A DNA stretch of 64,000 bases, taken from assembly GCA_037157565.1 (NCBI GenBank), contig JAZHRO010000036.1:133060001-133124000 (forward strand). The letters are read 5' to 3'. The first letter of the stretch is position 1, and each line of letters starts with the position of its first letter. The position numbers were made by a program, and so were the translations under genes. The stretch comes from Thalassia testudinum. Lineage: Eukaryota > Streptophyta > Magnoliopsida > Alismatales > Hydrocharitaceae. Below the pieces are notes generated by a model. The model did not search any database and was not told where the DNA came from. It was given only the letters and a program-made list of their open reading frames with translations. Positions 34,690 through 46,099 of this stretch are shown in pieces.

Positions 34690-35513
34690 CCGAAGTTAGC
34701 CTCTCCTTCAGCTCCTGAAAACACGCCTCACAGGCGTCTGGTCAAGTGAAGCGCACGTCCTTTTGGGTCAACTGTGTCATAGGACGTGCAATCTGTGAAA
34801 AGCCCCTGATGAACCGTCTGTAGTAGCCCGCCAGTCCCAGGAAACTACGAATCTCAGTAACCGTATGCTGTCTCTCCTACCTGAGCACTACCTCGACCTT
34901 GGCTGGGTCCACCGCCAAGCCATCTCCAGAGATCACATGACCTAAGAAGGTCACCCCATCAACCAGAACTCGCACTTGCTGTATTTGACGTACAGCCTAC
35001 GTCGTCTCAGTGTGTCCAGAACCATCCGCAAGTGCTGTCCGTGCTGCGTCTGATCTCGAGAATAGTTATGCACGTCATCAATGAATACCACCATGAACTG
35101 GTCCAAGTACGGTCTAAACACCCGATTCATCAAGTCCATGAAGGTAGAGGGGGCATTGGTCAGTCCAAACGGCTTGACCAAAAACTCGTAGTGTCCGTAC
35201 CGGGTGCGAAAAGTTGTCTTGGAGACGTCTGCCTCCTTGATCCTCAACTGGTGGTATCCAGACCTCAAGTCGATCTTGGAGAATATCGTGGCACCTCTCA
35301 GCTGGTCAAACAAGTCGTCGATCCTCGGCAGCGGATATCTGTTCTTGATGGTGACCCTAGTCAGCTGTCGGTAGTCCACACAAAGGCGTAGGGTACCATC
35401 CTACTTTACAAATAGTACCGGGGCTCCCCAGGGAGACGCACTGGGCCTCGCAAAGCCCTTCTCCAAAAGATCCTGCAACTGAGACTTGAGCTCTTGCAGC
35501 TCAAGTGGTGCCA
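34690..35513 (-). pseudogene. pol: Reverse transcriptase region of the gypsy element
   Basis: After the frameshift the frame reads '[20 protein letters not shown]', reaches a stop where Lys is expected before '[13 protein letters not shown]' (near 35,400), and then is open from 35,379 with '[13 protein letters not shown]' and '[15 protein letters not shown]'. The catalytic box is 'FIDDVHNYS' (FIDD codons at 35,074-35,085): both Asp remain, but the residues after them are not the usual I-L-V-Y-S. A second frameshift follows 'KCEFWL' near 34,960, and two more stops lie in the thumb/connection region. It would copy element RNA into DNA; this copy is dead. Confidence 0.9.
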
Positions 35514-35514
35514 T

Positions 35515-36212
35515 CTGTATGGTGCGATGGAGATGGGGCTGGTCCCTAGTACTAGTGAGATCTCAAACTCGATCTCACGCTCGGGCGGTAGTCCTGGCAA
35601 CTTATCTGGGAGCATGTCAGGGTACTCTCTGACCACCGGGATACTCTGGAAGTCTGCCACAGGGCTAGGCTCTGCCACCACACAAGCTAGGAAGCCCTCA
35701 CACCCCTGGCTCAAAAGTCTCGCCGCCTGAAGTGCAGAAATGCACCTGAAGCCTCCATCCACTGGCTGACCGTGGAACTCGAAAGAAGGCAACTCCGGTA
35801 TGGAGAAGACAATCTTCCTCTCAAAACAGTCCACCAAAGCGTGGTAAGCAGACAGCCAGTCCATCTCCAGAATTACGCCAAAGTCCTCCATCTGTATCAT
35901 AATTAGGTTAGCGGGAAGGCTATGTCCCCCAATACTGACCTCGCAACCCGTGTACATCTCCTCAGCTACAAACAGCTGACCACTCAGACCTCTGATCACG
36001 AATGGATCCTCCAACAGCATATAATCCTGGCCCAAACTAACTGCGAAATTGGCTGCGACAAATGAGTGCGTAGCACCGGAATCGAAAAGCGTGTAAATGA
36101 GTCTGCCGGAAACTGAAACCATACCTGCCACCACCGATCCCGAAGTTCTGGCATCCTTGTGTGTCAGGGCGTTGATACGCCCCTTAGCTCTAGGTGCGGA
36201 CGAAGTAGCCAC
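35515..36212 (-). pseudogene. pol: Aspartic protease region of the gypsy element
   Basis: An open stretch beginning at 36,212 contains the catalytic motif 'LFDSGATHSF' (Asp at about residue 44). It continues through 'MDWLSAYHALVDCFERKIV' into the linker before RT ('EYPDMLPDKLPGLPPEREIE'). This is the usual retropepsin layout of gypsy elements, which cleaves the gag-pol polyprotein. The motif itself is intact. The frame fails just after 'SIAPYR' near 35,514, where one base appears to be missing relative to the downstream RT frame. Confidence 0.9.
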
Positions 36213-36299
36213 ACTCCGTGTTGGACGGGTAGCTGCTAGCCGGTACCCTCCTCATGACAGCTGTCCTCCTCCTCGTGCCTGGAAACCGCGTCCTCCTGC

Positions 36300-37478
36300 T
36301 TGCCCTCCAGTGCTCGGCGCGGGAAGTATCTGCTAACCTCCTACCCTAGATGGCCATTCCCTCCTGATGTGGCCCAGTTGGCCACACTGGTAACAGAGGG
36401 GAACCCAACTCCCGCCCTCAGTGGGTCCCTACTGTCGGCTGGGCGGGGGTCCGGTGCTGGCAACTGGCCCCTGTCGAGGGCCCCCAAAGGCCACTGATGG
36501 CCCTGCGAAATGTGACGGCTCTCTTGCAGATGCCATGTGTCTCCTCTCTCGTCGGCCCTGTGAAAAGTCTGGCTGGTAGGGCCTCTTCCGCCCGTTGTCA
36601 GTATCTCACGCGGACGGGTTGGTCTCCTCGTAGGTCATAGTTGCCTCCACCACCCTCGAGAACATAGGCAACTTCAGGGGTTTGACATACCCCTGAATCG
36701 CAGGCCGGAGCCCCTTGGTGAACCTCCAAAGGCGCTCCTCCTCAGTGGCTACTGCTGTCGCGGCGAAGCGGGACAGCTCCAGAAAACGCGTGCGGTACGT
36801 GCTCACAGTCATCATCCCCTGGCGGAGAGTGTAGAACTCCCACCTCCTCTGGTCCTGCCACGTCTGGGTAAAGTACTGCTCGCAGAAAAGGGTGACGAAC
36901 CGGTCCCAGGTCGGCTTGTCCCTCTCCTATCCCCTGACCACCCTCCACCACCTGTGTGCCACACTCTCCAGCTGGTACGTGGCAAAGGCCACGCGTCACT
37001 CCACCGAGTTGCGAAGGGTATCGAAAACCTTTTCGATCTTCTCGAGCCAGTCCTCCGCCTCGATCAGGTCCTCATCCCCCTTGAAGGAGGGGGGCTTCAG
37101 CTTTCGGAATTGCCCGAAAAGCTCGAAGTGGCACTGCAGTGGAGATGCTGGTGCACCTCCAGGTAAAGGAGCCTTGTGCACAGAAGTGTCGGAGGAAGGT
37201 GGGGGCGGTGGCAGCCCATCCCCTCCCCCGCGTCCAGCGTCACGTCCGTCGCGTGGTCCCACAGAGGACTCCCCCTCCGTAGCCCCAGGGAGAGGCACTC
37301 GGGGTGGTGGGTGGAGCTCCTCTCGCACCATATCCCGTATCTGTTGGGCGAGGTCCTGGGCCTGAATGCCCAGGAGCAGTGGCTGGTTCACTGAGACGTC
37401 AACAGCAACATGCCCACCTCGCCGACCTCGTCCTCGGCCACGACCGCGGCCCGCCTCGCTAGTCCCGCGACGAGGCAT
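36300..37478 (-). pseudogene. gag: gag of the gypsy element, broken
   Basis: Starts at ATG 37,478-37,476 with an Arg/Gly-rich N-terminus, then a Pro-rich stretch. The capsid-like Retrotrans_gag region follows, recognisable by 'FKGDEDLIEAEDWLEKIEK', 'ATYQLESVAHRWWR', 'WDRFVTLFCEQYF' and 'STYRTRFLELSRFA'. The frame stays the same across stops at 36,996, about 36,929, about 36,610 and further down. The zinc knuckle at 36,354-36,395 reads C-YQ-C-GQLG-H-IRRE-W, so the last zinc-binding Cys of CX2CX4HX4C has become Trp. A working gag would coat the RNA in virus-like particles; this one cannot be made whole. Confidence 0.9.
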
Positions 37479-37646
37479 CTCCTACAAGGAGACGCGAAAC
37501 AGAACAGAAACACGTCAATATGGAACGATATCCAACGAAGAAGTCTAAGAGCTCATGTCAAAAGAAACGTTGTGGTGGCTACTCTAGTTACAGACATGTG
37601 AATTGCTTATTTTCCAGTCAGTTGGTTCACTTCTTGGGACGACCTT

Positions 37647-37658
37647 GCTCTGATACCA
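37647..37658 (-). other. Primer-binding site, initiator tRNA-Met type
   Basis: Reads TGGTATCAGAGC on the minus strand, three bases inside the 5' LTR edge at 37,662. This 12-mer is the complement of the 3' end of plant initiator tRNA-Met and is the standard primer site of chromoviruses. It is intact. Confidence 0.95.
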
Positions 37659-37661
37659 TCT

Positions 37662-40203
37662 TGTAACGACCTGATTCCCGAATCCCTATGAGACACGAGA
37701 ATCGGACTGACTCGACTGATCCCAAGACTCAGTCGTCCAACAAGAAAGTAACCAAAAGAGCAGTAAAATAAATCACATTCACCATGTATATACCAGCAGT
37801 AACAAAATACAGCAGTAAAGGAAAGAAATACTACAGTATACAACACCACAACAGTAGAAAAATAAACATGTACATAACATGAAATAAAGAGAGTACAGGG
37901 AGTAACAGAAAACTACTCACTACAGTGGAAAGAAAAGTACAGTAGGTACTACAGGTAACACTACTGAGCTCTACTAGGCCTAGCGCCCTCTACAGCCACT
38001 GACTCTTGCTGCTCAACGCCCGGTCCTGAAAGGTAACAAGGGTGACACGTCAGCGAAACGCTGAGTAGAGTGGCAACTAAAAGCTAAAAGAAGCAGTAGA
38101 GTGTACAGTAGCAGTTATATTTTTACTTTCTTTCCTTATACTTTTTCCATTTATTCACTGTTGATTATTTCTCAGATCCTTCTCTTGAACTTGAATGTTC
38201 CTCGTAGGAACGATCTTGATTGCAGTCTTTCCCGAAAAGTAGAAGTAACACATGGTGCTCTCCTGGCTGGGAGAGTCCCCCGTGGTGGTCCTATCCTCAG
38301 TCAACCACCCCAAGGTCGCTGACAGACGTAACGGTGACTACGGCACGTGCGATAGACGCACGGGTAGCTACCCCGCACTGGACGCGGTCAGTCGTTTCCG
38401 TTAACGAGTGCACCCAAACCATAGCACGGAACCAGTATAGGGCAGAGCCCTCTCAATAACAGGGGCCTAGCCCCTCCACAGTAACCAAATAGGAGCCTTG
38501 CCCCTCCACAGTCCGCGCACCCTCGCCTGACTACCCTGGTTTGCCTAGTGGGCCTAACAAGTCGGTGTAGGAGAGCTAGCAGAACCCCGGGGCCCGTGGG
38601 GTAGCTAATGCTCTCCCTATACTAGTAACTCTCCTCATGTACTCAGTACCGAGGGCCACAAGTTGGTACAAAGTGGCCAGATCTAACCCCGGGTCCCTGG
38701 GGCGGCTAGCTCCGCTCTGCACTAAACAGGGGGACAGTTGCTCTCCTTGGTACTCTGTACTCAAGGGCCAGCTCACTTCCCCAACTCTATTACATTCCCT
38801 TTCCAGGAGTTCTACTCCTAATTCCCCGTAGGGTTCATGCTCCTTTAACTCAGCCAATTTAGGTCTCACCGTTCCAGCTTTATATTCATATAACCCATGT
38901 TCTCAACCGTATTTATTCATTCATAACAGGCAATTGTTAACCAATTTACAGGCAGTTATCATTTCCTTTCTACTTTTCCAAGACTGCAATGTTTATATAT
39001 TCAACTAGTTTTCCAGTCTTAGGAGTCATGCCGTACCCTAGGATTTATCATTCAATCTAGTTTTCCAGTCCTAGGATTCATGCAATCCCTAGGATCTATC
39101 ATTCAATCTAATTTCTCAGTCCTAGGGTTCATGTAATGCCCTAGACTCTATTAATTGTTTCATAATTGTACAAATTTTGTTAAATAAATTAAAGGGCCAC
39201 TCTACCCGCAAAATCGGCAATCCCGCGCACCTCCGCAACCCTTAGAGTCACAACGGAATGGGGTCCTAACACAAGGATCAACATAAGGAGTTTCTCAGAA
39301 CAGTATACAATTACTGTAAAAAGGTAGAGGGAATAAATATGGAAAGAACGCAACTCGAAACGCGGAAAACGAACTCCGAACGGGCCCTAAACGGGTCAAA
39401 AGCGACGAATTTGCCCAAAATCAGATGTTCGGAACCTCTTCCAAGCGTTTGATCTGTGTGGGATGGCGAGCCCTCGCGCCCTCCCGAACAGAACCTACTC
39501 ACACACACCCGCTCTCATCACGAAGAGGCGCAGAAGAACACGGCGGACGGCTGCATGGCCGTACACGCGTAAAAAGAAGAAGGTAGGAAAATATTGTACC
39601 TGTCAGATGTCTGGACCTTCCTCCAGACATCTTCTGCGTCGTCTGGACGTAAGTCTAGACGTCTGATTCTGGGAAATTTTCCCAAAATCAGGACCCTTTT
39701 CGCTTTCCGCCTGCGATGCACGGCTGCACCGCGCCGCGTCCGCCTGCTGCCCGAGCTGCAGCAGCCCCTCCGCGACACCTCACTTTCGCTGCTCCCCCGC
39801 CGGCCGGCTCTAGCTACCCCGGCAAGCTCACACCCTCGCGGTCGAGCTTTCTTCTTCCTCTCGCAACACTCCTTCCCGCACGCACGCTGCAGCCGTTGCT
39901 GCCGCACTCGCTCGTAGGGAGAAGGAGAAGATGAAGGCGGTGGAGTGAGGGTGAGGGAGAGGGGAGCGCTATTTGTAGGCAGCGTGGGGAGAGAGAGAAA
40001 AGAGCAGTGTCATCTGCAGGGAGGGAGAGAAGAGAGAAGACGAAGGCGATGGGTTCAGTCTGCGCGCGCACGCGCGCAGATGCGAACCCGTACGCCGAAA
40101 AAATTTAATACCAGACATCTGGGAAAGGTTCCAGACATCTGTCCAGACGTCTGGGCCACTTCCCAGACGTCTTAAACTACGTCTGATGCCCATGTTCGTA
40201 ACA
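37662..40203 (-). repeat. 5' LTR of the gypsy element
   Basis: 2,542 bp, ends TG...CA, adjacent to the primer site. It is the 5' LTR because the element reads leftward. Compared with the other LTR it lacks about 150 bp where four GACGTC motifs lie in the left copy (junction near 39,440), but has roughly 30-40 bp more motif sequence near 40,115-40,150. A GC-rich leader-type segment with 'ccggccggc' lies at 39.7-39.9 kb. Confidence 0.95.
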
Positions 40204-40208
40204 GGGCC

Positions 40209-40300
40209 GGTTCTGGGCTCTTTTGACCTCTAAATTGCATATACAAGGTACCGTTGGAAAGCCCTTGAATTTCCCCATCTTTTGACACCCTTGTTGCTGC
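40209..40300. other. Short spacer between two retroelements
   Basis: About 90 bases separate the GGGCC duplication of the gypsy element from the copia-like element; the last five (40,296-40,300, GCTGC) are the left target duplication of the latter. No gene. Confidence 0.8.
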
Positions 40301-41519
40301 TGTTGGAACCTTGTTCCACATCTTATTTTGGTGTTAACAAAATTATTATGGATTAATGTTTGCAATTGAGTGCTTTTTAGATTTAGGTGGAGATCAAGGC
40401 AAATAGGAAATGATGAAGGCATGATGATGAAAAGGAGAAGATCATGACATGAAGGAGGCAAGATGACAAGGAGGAGTCGAAGAGAAGATCATCTTCGTCC
40501 TTTGGTTTTTCTAGATTATATTTTTTATTTTATGGAATGTATGCTTCTTAACAAAGAATCAACTTAGATCGTAAAATAAATTAGAGATAAACTAAGATCT
40601 ATATTACGATCATTTTCAAAGAACGTAATTGATTAATTTACTTAAAAAAGGTACTTATTAACTCACAAGTATCGGTACTGAAGTTTAGTATCGGTACATG
40701 TGAGTTACAGGTTTAGATTTTTTCAAAGAAACAAACCTGTATCCTGCGAGTACTGGTACTCATGATCAGTACCGGTACAAGTGAGTTACAGATTTGTGTT
40801 AAGTATTTGAAACCCAAATCTGGAAGCAACAAGTATCGGTACCAGGTAGTCGTTGGCTCAAAACTGAATGGTTAGAAAATTAATTTAGGCAATATGAATG
40901 TTGGGATTTAAACTCCAACGTCTAGTAGACGTCCCAACTAGGTCTTAACTCTATAAATAAACCCTTGGACCCTCAGTTTGCACATAAGAAAAGAGAAGAA
41001 AAATTCCTAGAGTTATATGTCAAATTTCCACCATATTTTCAAGAGAGAAAGAAGAAGCTTGCCATTCACTCTCTCTACATTCTTGCAAGCTCAACGACGT
41101 GTTTTTGTCACGCATCTACGAAGCGATTCACGTCCATCTTAGGCTCTCAATTGGTATTCATTTTAATTATTGTTGGGAGGCATAAGAACTTTGTTGTAAG
41201 ATTTTATTTTTCTTATACTTGTGTTTTATTTGTTTTGAGCTTGTTGCTCGTTGGGTTGTAACAAACCCGTCTCTTGTACTTGGGTTGAGGTAACCCGTTA
41301 ATTACCTCATTTAGTAAATTTATTTCCTCGGGATTGAGGGAATCAGGTTAAAAACCCTAAGTTAGGAGGCTTAGGTAGTGGAGTACTCAAGTGAGTGGGG
41401 AACTTCTATACATCTTGTGCCCATTTTCGTGATTGTTATTTGTGCAAATCTTTCTTGTTATTATTGATATTTTGTTTGAGTGTTTGTGCGCATAGCAATC
41501 TATCTATTAGATCCTATCA
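40301..41519 (+). repeat. 5' LTR of the TR-GAG element
   Basis: Begins TGTTGGAACC and ends CCTATCA just before the primer site. It carries palindromes of the form GTAYCGGTAC or GTACTGGTAC at 40,669, 40,688, 40,750, 40,769 and 40,833. A TATA-like 'ctataaataaac' lies at about 40,951. The short open frames inside are not genes. Confidence 0.95.
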
Positions 41520-41521
41520 AG

Positions 41522-41533
41522 TGGTATCAGAGC
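41522..41533 (+). other. Primer-binding site, initiator tRNA-Met type
   Basis: TGGTATCAGAGC, two bases after the 5' LTR end; a perfect 12-base complement to the plant initiator tRNA-Met 3' end. Confidence 0.95.
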
Positions 41534-41566
41534 AGATTGCAAGAAGGCGTAACAACTTGACTCACA

Positions 41567-42620
41567 ATGGCATCAACATCAAGGTGCACCGAAGGACAAT
41601 CATTGACCCATCCTCCCTATTTCGATGGGATGAACTACGAGTATTGGAAGAGGAGAATGCAAGTCTTCCTCAAGGCAATGGATGAGGAGTCGTGGACACT
41701 CATTCAATAGAAGTACTCAGATCCGGAGTCGTAAGAAGGAGTTGCATGGACAGCGGATCAAAAGAAGAAAATTACCGACAATGCGAGGGTGATGAACGCA
41801 CTTTATTGTGCATTGTCAAGGGAAGAATTCGATAGTATCTCAGCATGCGAGTCAGCATTTGGGATATGGAACACACTTCAAATCACCTACGAAGGTACTA
41901 ACAAAGTAAAAGAAACTTGTATTTCTATTCTAACCGAAAAATATGAGTGTTTCAGGATGACAAAAAGTGAAACGATCAAAGACATGTACACAAGGTGTGG
42001 GGAAATAGTTAACCCCCTAAAGAACCTTGGAGTGAAGTACACGGAAGAGCAGCTTGTAAGGAAGATCCTAAGATCTCTTACAAGTGATTGGGGTCCAAAG
42101 ACCACAACAATCCAAGAGGCGAAGGACCTCTCCACTTTCCCCTTGGATGATCTAATTAGAAGCCTCATGGCCTATGAGGTTCAACTAGAGAACATGAAGA
42201 AGAATGAGGAGAAGACGTCAAGCAAGAAGAAGAGTATTGCCTTTAGAGCAATTAAGGAGGACACGGATTCAAGTACCTTGGAATCCGAAGATGATGAAGA
42301 AATGAAGATGCTCACAAGAAAATTTCAAAAATTTCTTCGGAAGCAAGGTAAGCAAGTGAATAAAATTTCATCTAATATTATTTGCTATGAATGCAAGAGA
42401 AAGGGTCACGTGCGGAACGATTGCCCCATAAGCAAGAAGAAAGAAGACACAAAAGAAGCCAACAAGAAGAAAGTTTTTAAAGCGATGTGGAATGATAGCG
42501 ACTCCAACATGGACATCGATTCCAATGATGATGAGGTCACACACCTTTGCTTAGTAACCACACAGAAGACACAGAAGATGAGGTAAATCCTGACTTTTCT
42601 TTTGAAGAATTACTTGAAGC
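41567..42620 (+). pseudogene. gag: Copia-type gag, 5' part
   Basis: An ATG at 41,567 opens a frame with 'PPYFDGMNYEYWKRRMQVFL', the typical start of copia gag (Retrotran_gag/UBN2 family). Stops TAG (41,708) and TAA (41,732) break it, and it is then open from 41,789 to 42,586 with 'GIWNTLQITYEGTNKVKE', 'EQLVRKILRSLTSDWGPK' and 'LDDLIRSLMAYEVQLENM'. A perfect zinc knuckle C-YE-C-KRKG-H-VRND-C lies at 42,383-42,424. The last bases before the solo LTR read in a second frame as 'FSFEELLEA', the gag tail, so a frameshift lies near 42,560. Gag would form particles around element RNA. It is interrupted at 42,620 by the solo LTR. Confidence 0.9.
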
Positions 42621-45285
42621 TGTAACAACCCGGTTCCCGAGTCCCTATGAGACACGAGAACCAGACCGACTCGACTAGTCCCAAGACCTAGTCGTCCAAC
42701 GAGGAAGTAACCAAAAGAGCAGTAAAATAAACCACATTCAGCATGAATATAACTAACAGTAAGAAAGTACAGCAGTAAGGAAAGAAACTACTACAGTATA
42801 TACCACCACAACAGTAGAACAACATTTATCATATAACATGAACGGTAGGTAAAGAAAAGTACAGCGGAAACAAGAACTACTCACTATAACGGAAACAAAG
42901 AGGTACAAAAGACAGTAGTAACTCTACTGGACCCTACTTGGCCCAGCGTCCTCTGCAGCTGCTGACCCTGGCTACTCAACACTTGGTCCTGAAAAAGGTA
43001 ACGAGTGTAACACGTCAGCAAAACGCTGAGTAGAGTGGCAACTAAAACTAAAGACAACAGTAGAGTGTACAGTAGCTGTTATGTTCTATTACTTCCTTTA
43101 TTCACATCTTTCAATTGTCTTACTATTTCATTTATTCCTCAGATCTCTTACTTGATCTCGAATGTTCCTCGTGGGAACGATCTTGATTGCAGTCTTTTCC
43201 AAAATGTAGAAGTAGCACGTGGTGCTCTCCTGGCCGGGAGAGTCCCCCGTGGTGATCCTACCCTCAGTCAACCACCCCAAGGTCACTGACAGGCGTAACG
43301 GTGACTACGGCACGCGCGATAAACGCACAGGGAGCTAACCCATACTGGCACGCAGTCAGTCGTTTCCATTAACGGGTGCGCCCAAAGCACAGCACGGAAC
43401 TAGTCCAGGGCAGAGCCCTCTCAGTAACAGGGGTCCAACCCCTCCACAGTAACCAAACCGGGGCCTTGCCCCTCCATAGTCCGCGCACCCTCGCCTGACT
43501 ACCCTGGTTTGCCCCAGCGGGCCTAACAAGTCGGTGTGGGAGGCTAGCAGAACCCCGGGGCCTGTGGGGTAGCTAGTACCTCCCTACACTAGTAGCTCTC
43601 CTCGGTACTACGTACGCGAGGGCCAGCAAGTCGGTACAGAGTGGCCAGTCCTAACCCTGGGTCTCTGGGGCGGCTAGCTCCGCTCTGCACTAAATAGGGG
43701 GACAGTCGCTCTCCTTGGTACTCCGTACTCAAGGGCCAGCTCACTTCCCCAAAACTATTCCATTCACCTTCCAGGAGTTCTACTCCTACTTCCCCGTAGG
43801 GTTCCATCCTTTTTACTCAAACGTCCAGGTTTCACTTTCCAGTTTCACATTCTTACAATCCATGTTCTCAACCACGTTATTTATTCACAACAGGCAGCTG
43901 TTAATTCAAATTACAGGCAGCTTTATATCTCTTTCCATTTTCCAAGACTGCAGTATTATACATTCCACTAGTTTTTCCCCATCCTAGGATTCATGTCATA
44001 TCCTAGGATCTATCATACAATCTAGTTTTCCAGCCCTAGGATTCATGCAACACCTAGGAGCTATCATATATTTCTCATTCCTAGGATTCATGCAACGTCC
44101 TAGGTTCTAGTTATGGTTCCATACTTTAACAGATTTTATTAATAACTTAAAGCCACTCTACCAGGTACAACGGGAGTAATGGGGGCGTGATCGGGAATCC
44201 CGCGTGCCTCCGCGACTCCCAAGACTGCAACTGAAGGAGGTCCTATCACAAGGATCAAACACAAGGAGTGTCTCAAAACAGTGTATAGCTACTGTAGACG
44301 GGTAGAGGAATTAATTCTGAAAAGAACGCAACTAGAATCGCAGAAAACGGAACCTGAACGGGCCCTAAACGGGTCAAAAACGACGACACTGTGCAAAATC
44401 AGACGTCTGGAACTTCTTCCAGACGTCTTAAAAAGTGGATCAGAGAATTACCTGCTCAGCGTGGTTTCCCAGACGTCCAGAAGTCTGCGGGGACGTCTGG
44501 CCTATCTCCCAGACGTCCGATGGTCACCCCGAATGTCTGGAGGTCACTCCCGCCGTCTGGTACAACAGACAGACGTCTGATTCGCATTGGATGGCGAATC
44601 ACCGAGCCTGCGCACACCCATCTCCCTCCCTCAGTACGGTCAGTCGACAGGAAGGAAGAAGAAGACGGAAAACCCACCTTTCAGACGACTGTAAGATCTA
44701 CCAGACGTCGCCCTCACCGTCTGTCTATCAACCCAGACGTCCGATTCTGGAAATTTTTTCCAGAACAGGGCACCACCCGGCTTCCGCTCACGACGCCGCC
44801 CGCGTCGTACCTCGCGCGCCTGCTGCTCAGAGCACAGCAGTCCCCCCTCCGCGTCGCTCCGGGCCCCCTGCACCTTCCGCCGGCCGGCCCTAGCAGCCCC
44901 GGCGAGCTCGCCCTCACGGCAGAGCTCCGCTCTCGCACGCAGCACCTCCTCCGCGCTCACTGCGGCCGCCGCTGCCGCCCTCGCGCTCACTCTCGCGCTC
45001 TGGCTGAAGGAGGAGAGAAAGGAGATGGTGGTGACGGAGTGAGGGGAGGCGTGCCCTTTTAAGGCCGCGCGGAGAGGAGAGAGAAGGATTCGCGGTAAGG
45101 GAATCTGCAGCCGCAGGAGGAAGGAAAGGCGAATATGCGGTCTGCGTGCTCAGGCACGCAGAAGACTCGCGCGTGTTGAAAATAATGGATTTCCAGACGT
45201 CTGGAAACGATCCCAGACGTCTGGTCAGACGTTTGGACCACCTCCCAGACGTCTTAAAAGACGTCTGGGGCACACGTTCGTTACA
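42621..45285 (-). repeat. Solo LTR nested in the TR-GAG gag, related to the gypsy LTRs
   Basis: 2,665 bp with ends TGTAACAACC...TTCGTTACA and perfect target duplications GAAGC (42,616-42,620 and 45,286-45,290). It aligns along its length with the LTRs at 29,955 and 37,662 in the same orientation but is clearly more diverged from them than they are from each other, so it comes from a related subfamily. It has twelve GACGTC hexamers, including a 20-bp-phased run at 44,471-44,580. A single LTR with intact duplications is the usual outcome of recombination between the two LTRs of a full element. Open frames inside are not genes. Confidence 0.95.
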
Positions 45286-45290
45286 GAAGC

Positions 45291-45800
45291 TTATGAAGAA
45301 TTATATCATAAAGCTACGTTGTTTAAAAAGGAAAATAAAATTTTAAAGAATTATTATCAAACATTAGAAGTAGACAAATCATGTTTAGAAATAGAATTGG
45401 AAATGTTAAAATAGACTAATAATCAGTTGCATGCAAAGATAGTATAGCTAGAAGATATTTATGAGCACTTTGAAGGGCTTTGAATAATCTTAAAACAACA
45501 ACTAGATTAAATACTGAATATTGTGATGCTCTAAAATCAAAATTTTAGAGTAAAATGAATACACAAAATAAGTCACATGTACCTATGCATGCATGGATGT
45601 ATCAAAAGGCTAAAAATCCTAAGAATTATAGATCTAACACTAAAAAGGTCTATAAATCTCAGGATTTGAAAGGTACTAACCTAAAAGGACTCACAAGAAA
45701 ATGGGTATCTAGAAATGATATTTTACATTATTTTGCAAGGTTAGATCACTGGGATCAACACGATAAATGGGTGTTTAAGGGGAAAAATGAAAGACTTTGA
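45291..45800 (+). pseudogene. gag: Copia-type gag, 3' part after the nested solo LTR
   Basis: Directly after the right GAAGC duplication the frame resumes as 'YEELYHKATLFKKENKILK' and 'LEVDKSCLEIELEMLK' (Leu/Glu/Lys-rich, coiled-coil-like), matching the usual tail of such gags. After stops, a further open stretch (45,555-45,800) contains 'KGLTRKWVSRNDILHY', the linker that normally precedes the protease and integrase. Instead of pol, the sequence then goes to non-coding 3' DNA. Confidence 0.75.
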
Positions 45801-46085
45801 CCATTCTACAAACTACATGAAGACCAGAAAAGATGGGATGGTAGAGCTTGGTATTCACATTCATCATGCTACTACTGGTAATTTTTTTGGCATGGTAATT
45901 TTTACCCCTTCATTTTTTTTGTGATTGACAAAAAGGGAGAGAAGAATAAAGAGCAAATAGTAATATCTTTAGAGGGAGCATATATTGAGGGGGAGGATTA
46001 AATTACAAGTTTTTCCTTCATATAACATTGCTAAAAATTATTTTTTTCTATAATTATCTATTTGCAAGATAGTTTTGTCAACACC

Positions 46086-46099
46086 AAAAAGGGGGAGAT
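46086..46099 (+). other. Polypurine tract of the TR-GAG element
   Basis: AAAAAGGGGGAGAT immediately before the 3' LTR, the standard site for plus-strand priming in copia elements. About 500 bp upstream of it there is no coding sequence. Confidence 0.9.

Larger units (their letters stand above)
29955..40203 (-). mobile_element. Complete but defective Ty3/gypsy chromovirus (Tekay/Del-like)
   Basis: 10.25 kb, transcribed on the minus strand. Both LTRs run TG...CA and the element is flanked by perfect 5-bp target duplications GGGCC (29,950-29,954 and 40,204-40,208). Internal order in the reading direction is primer site, gag with zinc knuckle, protease, RT, RNase H, integrase, chromodomain. The C-terminal chromodomain plus gag-pol in this order places it in the chromovirus branch; long LTRs (2.5-2.7 kb) fit the Tekay/Del lineage. 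All coding parts carry stops, frameshifts or lost catalytic residues, so it cannot move by itself. The first 150 bases of the two LTRs differ at about eight places by eye, almost all C/T or G/A, the pattern expected from decay of methylated cytosines. Confidence 0.95.

Noticed and set aside
44391..45062. 223-codon open frame
   Set aside because: Lies entirely inside the solo LTR, whose boundaries are fixed by target duplications.
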